Shown piece after piece: positions 6,209 to 9,116 of a DNA stretch of 9,116 nt; position 1 is the stretch's first letter, and each line of letters starts with the position of its first letter. The position numbers were made by a program, and so were the translations under genes. Under the pieces are notes generated by a model, which searched no databases, was not told where the DNA came from, and was given only the letters and a program-made list of their open reading frames with translations. The DNA is taken from the NCBI GenBank assembly GCA_013814015.1, contig JACCQS010000106.1, positions 1-9,116 of the forward strand, given 5' to 3'. The stretch comes from Geodermatophilaceae bacterium (GTDB lineage: Bacteria; Actinomycetota; Actinomycetes; Mycobacteriales; Geodermatophilaceae).

Positions 6209-6838
6209 ATGGGAAGGCACAGCGCCCCCGAGCCGGCGGTTCCTTCAGGCGACGAGCCCGACGGCCAGTCCGACGACTTCGATTCCTCCCAAAGTTTGGC
6301 GGACTTTTCGGCTTTCGCGCACACGCATCCTGGCTCTCGCAGGCGGGTCAGCCTCGCCGTCGGCCTGGTCATGCTCGGTGTCATTCTCCTGGGCTTCGGC
6401 TTCGTCTCGCTCACCATGGGCGATGACCCGCAAAACACCAGCCAGCAGACGAACGGCCAGGACACCACCGCAGTCCCGCTGACTACCTCAGCCACAGTCG
6501 CGACATCTGAACCAGCTCCGCCGACCTCACCCGCGCCGCCGTCGCCTGCGGTCATGCCCGTCACCGTGCTCAACAACAGTGCCGTGGGAGGGCTGGCCGC
6601 CAGGGTGGCCGCCGAATTGGAGGCCGGCGGCTGGCCGATCGCTGAACTCCTGAACTACTCAGAAACCCAGGTGCGAGCGACCACCGTCTTCTTCAGCCCC
6701 GGCAATGCCGCCGAGGAAGCCGCCGCGCAGGCGTTGATCACCCAGTTCCCGGAAATCACCGGTGGTGCCAAACCGAGATTCAACGGCTTGGACGGTTCCG
6801 GACTCACCGTGGCCGCCGTCGGGGATTGGGTCCCGTGA
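6209..6838 (+). CDS. VirR-like LytR C-terminal domain membrane protein
   Basis: This 209-residue protein has a polar acidic cytoplasmic N-terminus (1-44), a basic stop PGSRRR, one transmembrane helix at about 47-69, a Thr/Ser/Pro/Gln-rich external linker (about 70-114) and a LytR_C domain at about 115-206. The domain is recognisable from MPVTVLNNSAVGGLAARVAAEL (from 116), GWPIAELLNYSE (141-152), TTVFFSPGNAAEEAAAQAL (158-176) and the terminal LTVAAVGDW. The architecture and the DUF3263 neighbour match mycobacterial Rv0431 (VirR), which is reported to work with LytR-CpsA-Psr ligases and to affect envelope permeability and vesicle release. By analogy this protein probably acts at the cell wall, outside the membrane; it has no LCP catalytic domain of its own. 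ATG 6209 follows a -10 element directly and gives the whole N-terminal segment. Confidence 0.88.
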   Translation: MGRHSAPEPAVPSGDEPDGQSDDFDSSQSLADFSAFAHTHPGSRRRVSLAVGLVMLGVILLGFGFVSLTMGDDPQNTSQQTNGQDTTAVPLTTSATVATSEPAPPTSPAPPSPAVMPVTVLNNSAVGGLAARVAAELEAGGWPIAELLNYSETQVRATTVFFSPGNAAEEAAAQALITQFPEITGGAKPRFNGLDGSGLTVAAVGDWVP

Positions 6839-6953
6839 CGACGAACCCTCGGTCAAGGCCGGGTAGTCGGCACGGCGTAGCGGTCCGTACGTAGATCTCC
6901 GTATCTGGCAACCGACCGGAACTAAGCGTCGGCGACCGCTCGTTGCTGGTTCC
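6839..6953 (+). other. Intergenic spacer before the hydrolase-ABC fusion gene
   Basis: The 115-bp spacer holds no gene I can support. It contains a TACGTA palindrome at 6888-6893 and a TAAGCG at 6923-6928 that is one base from the -10 element of the preceding gene, but 25 nt from ATG 6954. No T-rich terminator hairpin is seen. Confidence 0.35.
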
Positions 6954-9116
6954 ATGCAGCTGTCCCGATCCTCGTCAGCACGAGCGGCACGACCAGTACG
7001 AGCAGCATGGTCAGTTCGGAGACTCGGGATCGCGGCCCCGCCGCGCCGCCTGCTCGTCCTGCCGCTGCTGCTGGGCGTCGTCGTCTCCGGGCAGGTCGTT
7101 GTGGCCAGCTCCGCGGCCGCCGCCGACGATGTCGGCATCGAGACGAGGACTGTCCCGGCCGACGGCGACGAGGACATCGACCTGGACACCAGCCTGTACG
7201 TGCCCGCCGCCAGCCGGGACACATCGGCGCCGGCGGTGATCCTCGGGCACGGCTTCGGAGGATCCAAGGACAGCGTCGAGACCGAGGCGCAGGCCCTGGC
7301 CGAGGCGGGATACGTTGTGCTCACCTACTCCGCGCGTGGTCACGGCGCCAGTGGCGGTCTGATCGGACTCAACGATCCCGAGTTCGAGATCGCCGACCTG
7401 TCGGGAATGATCGATCTGCTCGCCGATCGCGACGAGGTGGCCACCGACTCCGACGGCGACCCCATGGTCGGGGTCACCGGCGCGTCCTACGGTGGAGCCT
7501 TGTCATTGTTGGGCGCTGCCTACGACGACCGGATCGATGCGATCGTCCCGCAGATCACCTGGAACTCATTGACCCGCTCCCTGTTTCCCGATCAGGTCGG
7601 CGCTCCCGAGGCGGGCGCCTTCGCTGGCGCTCCGGCACCAGGCGAGGACGGTGTCTTCAAAAAACTTTGGGCCGGACTGTTTTTCAGCACGGCGTCCGGG
7701 CTCGACGGCGGGCCGGGCTCGAGTGGCTCGGGCTCCAGCGGCGGCGACGGTCCTTCGCCAGAGACGCTGGGTGTCACCGACCTCACCTGCGGCCGGTTCC
7801 GAGCCGAGGTCTGCACCGCCTATCAGGAGGCAGCCGTCACCGGCCGGCTCACCCCAGAGATGGCCGAGATCCTCGATCGGGTCAGCCCCGCCGGTGTGCT
7901 CGATCGGATCGATGCACCCACGATGCTGGTCCAGGGACTCTCGGACACCCTGTTCCCGCTCAGCGAGGCCGACGCCAACGCCCGCGGCATCGCCGAGAAC
8001 GGCACCCCGGTGAAGATGGTCTGGTACCGCGGCGGGCATGACGGCGGTAGGAACTCAGACGACGTCCTACGGCTGCGTGAACTCACCATCGCCTGGTTCG
8101 ACCACTACCTCAAGGGCACCGGTCCTGATCCGGGAACGACTTTCGAGTTCCCCGAGCCGAACGCGCTCGCGGCCGGCCTGACTGCCTCCGGCGGTGCCGG
8201 TGGCGCCGACGAGCGGACGAGCACCCTGCCCGCCTATCCCGGACTGGCCAGTGCCGATGGGCCGACACCTGAGGCGACCGTCGGCGACATGCCACTGTCC
8301 GGACCACCCGCACAGTTCGCGGTCAATCCGGCCGGTGGCCTGCCGGCCGCGATCTCGACGATCCCTGGGCTGTCCGCCGGTCTCAGTTCACTGGGCGGGG
8401 CGTTGGGTGCCGGCGCCTTTCTGGACATTCCGGGCCAGTCGGCATTCTTTCGTACCTCACCGAGGGAGTCCTCGATCGACATCGTCGGGGCGGTACAGAG
8501 CCAGGTGCTGGTCGCCTCTCCCACCGGCTCGGCTGTCCTGTTCGCGAAGTTGTACGACACGACCGAGAGTGGTTCGCCAACCTTGCTGGGAGGCGTTGCG
8601 CCGCTACGTCTTTCGGGCCTTGCTACTGACCCCCGCCAAGCCGAGCCCATCGACATCACCCTGCCTGCGCTGGTGCACCGACTCGAAGTCGGACACTCGT
8701 TGATGCTCGTGCTGAGTACGACCGACCAGGGGTACAGCTCGCCGATCGAACCGGTCGCCTACGGCATCGGGCTCCCCTCGGGAGCTGTGCTGTCCGTACC
8801 CACGGTCAGTGGGACGGTGGCCGCCAGCGGGCAACCGGCCTGGCTGCTGTTCGCCGGTATCGTGGCCGGGCTCGGGCTCGTCCTGGTCGGCATCGTCTTC
8901 TGGTGGGGCCGGCGCAACCGTGCCCGTGCCTCAACGATCGATCCCGAGATCGCCGACGTGCCGCTGGTCGTACGAGGGGTGAGCAAGACCTATCCGGACG
9001 GGCTCAAGGCCGTACAGGATCTCTCCTTCCAGGTCAGGCACGGTCAGGTCGTCGGGCTGCTCGGCCCCAACGGTGCGGGCAAGACCACCGCGCTGCGGAT
9101 GGCGATGGGCCTGATT
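6954..9116 (+). CDS. Secreted S15-type alpha/beta hydrolase fused to an ABC ATPase (3' end outside window)
   Basis: A single frame of 721 codons runs off the right edge without a stop. Domains in order: an arginine-rich n-region with RRLLVL and a hydrophobic core (33-50), ending in a signal-peptidase-like ASSAAAA|DD near residue 57; an S15/CocE-like alpha/beta hydrolase (about 70-390) with LGHGFGGSKD, YSARGHGASGG, nucleophile elbow GASYGG (Ser178), probable acid Asp331 in GLSDTLFP and His362 in GGHDGG; a Gly/Ser-rich insertion around 253-266; a beta-rich region (about 450-620) like the C-terminal sandwich of X-Pro peptidases; a transmembrane helix (about 630-651) followed by the basic GRRNRARAS; then an ABC ATPase starting VRGVSKTYPDG with Walker A GPNGAGKTT (704-712). 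The topology predicts an external hydrolase and a cytoplasmic ATPase. ATG 6954 is the first start after an in-frame TAG at 6864; it lacks a Shine-Dalgarno site. A partner permease would be expected downstream. The hydrolase substrate is unknown. Confidence 0.88.
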   Translation, partial: MQLSRSSSARAARPVRAAWSVRRLGIAAPPRRLLVLPLLLGVVVSGQVVVASSAAAADDVGIETRTVPADGDEDIDLDTSLYVPAASRDTSAPAVILGHGFGGSKDSVETEAQALAEAGYVVLTYSARGHGASGGLIGLNDPEFEIADLSGMIDLLADRDEVATDSDGDPMVGVTGASYGGALSLLGAAYDDRIDAIVPQITWNSLTRSLFPDQVGAPEAGAFAGAPAPGEDGVFKKLWAGLFFSTASGLDGGPGSSGSGSSGGDGPSPETLGVTDLTCGRFRAEVCTAYQEAAVTGRLTPEMAEILDRVSPAGVLDRIDAPTMLVQGLSDTLFPLSEADANARGIAENGTPVKMVWYRGGHDGGRNSDDVLRLRELTIAWFDHYLKGTGPDPGTTFEFPEPNALAAGLTASGGAGGADERTSTLPAYPGLASADGPTPEATVGDMPLSGPPAQFAVNPAGGLPAAISTIPGLSAGLSSLGGALGAGAFLDIPGQSAFFRTSPRESSIDIVGAVQSQVLVASPTGSAVLFAKLYDTTESGSPTLLGGVAPLRLSGLATDPRQAEPIDITLPALVHRLEVGHSLMLVLSTTDQGYSSPIEPVAYGIGLPSGAVLSVPTVSGTVAASGQPAWLLFAGIVAGLGLVLVGIVFWWGRRNRARASTIDPEIADVPLVVRGVSKTYPDGLKAVQDLSFQVRHGQVVGLLGPNGAGKTTALRMAMGLI

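Noticed and set aside
7659..7665. A-run that resembles a slippery AAAAAAC frameshift site in the hydrolase gene
   Set aside because: The reading frame is TTC AAA AAA CTT, so the heptamer is not in the register needed for -1 slippage, and the zero frame continues through to the ABC domain.
7007..8041. 344-codon + strand frame with start at 7007
   Set aside because: It is offset from the hydrolase frame, encodes Arg/Gly-rich sequence without domains, and lies inside a well-supported coding region.
1..9116. tRNA or rRNA genes, CRISPR arrays, transposases or attachment sites
   Set aside because: No repeat-spacer pattern, no transposase-like protein and no recognisable RNA gene was seen on either strand.

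Overview
The window is G+C-rich with strongly G/C-biased third codon positions, and every convincing gene lies on the + strand. It looks like an actinobacterial chromosome. The clearest clue is the neighbouring DUF3263 and LytR_C pair (5810-6838), which resembles mycobacterial Rv0430-Rv0431 (Rv0431 = VirR). GTG starts and several apparently leaderless promoters (TANNNT 6-8 nt before the start codon) agree with this. I cannot name the genus; a high-GC soil or environmental actinobacterium is likely.

Region 1 (82-3809) is a tightly packed protocatechuate branch of the beta-ketoadipate pathway, in the order pcaH-pcaG-pcaB-pcaD-pcaC. Gaps are 1 and 19 bp, followed by overlaps of 1 and 8 bp, so it is almost certainly one operon. 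PcaHG opens the ring of protocatechuate to 3-carboxy-cis,cis-muconate. PcaB cyclises this to 4-carboxymuconolactone, PcaC decarboxylates it to the enol-lactone, and PcaD hydrolyses that to 3-oxoadipate. The final steps (PcaIJ, PcaF) and a regulator are not in the window. PcaD and PcaC are separate overlapping frames here, whereas many actinobacteria carry them fused as PcaL.

Region 2 (3810-4001) is a short spacer with a three-copy GC-rich decamer repeat. It ends in a probable leaderless promoter.

Region 3 (4002-6838) holds four housekeeping-like or envelope genes: a membrane protein with a Pro/Gln-rich tail and a soluble domain between membrane segments; a RarD-type EamA transporter; a small DUF3263 protein; and a VirR-like single-pass LytR_C protein. 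A 9-bp-stem hairpin sits between the last two, just upstream of the -10 element.

Region 4 (6954 to the window end) is the most unusual part. One long frame, open at the right edge, encodes a signal peptide, an S15/CocE-like alpha/beta hydrolase, a beta-rich region, one transmembrane helix and then the start of an ABC ATPase domain with an intact Walker A. It predicts an extracytoplasmic hydrolase tethered to a cytoplasmic ABC ATPase in a single polypeptide.
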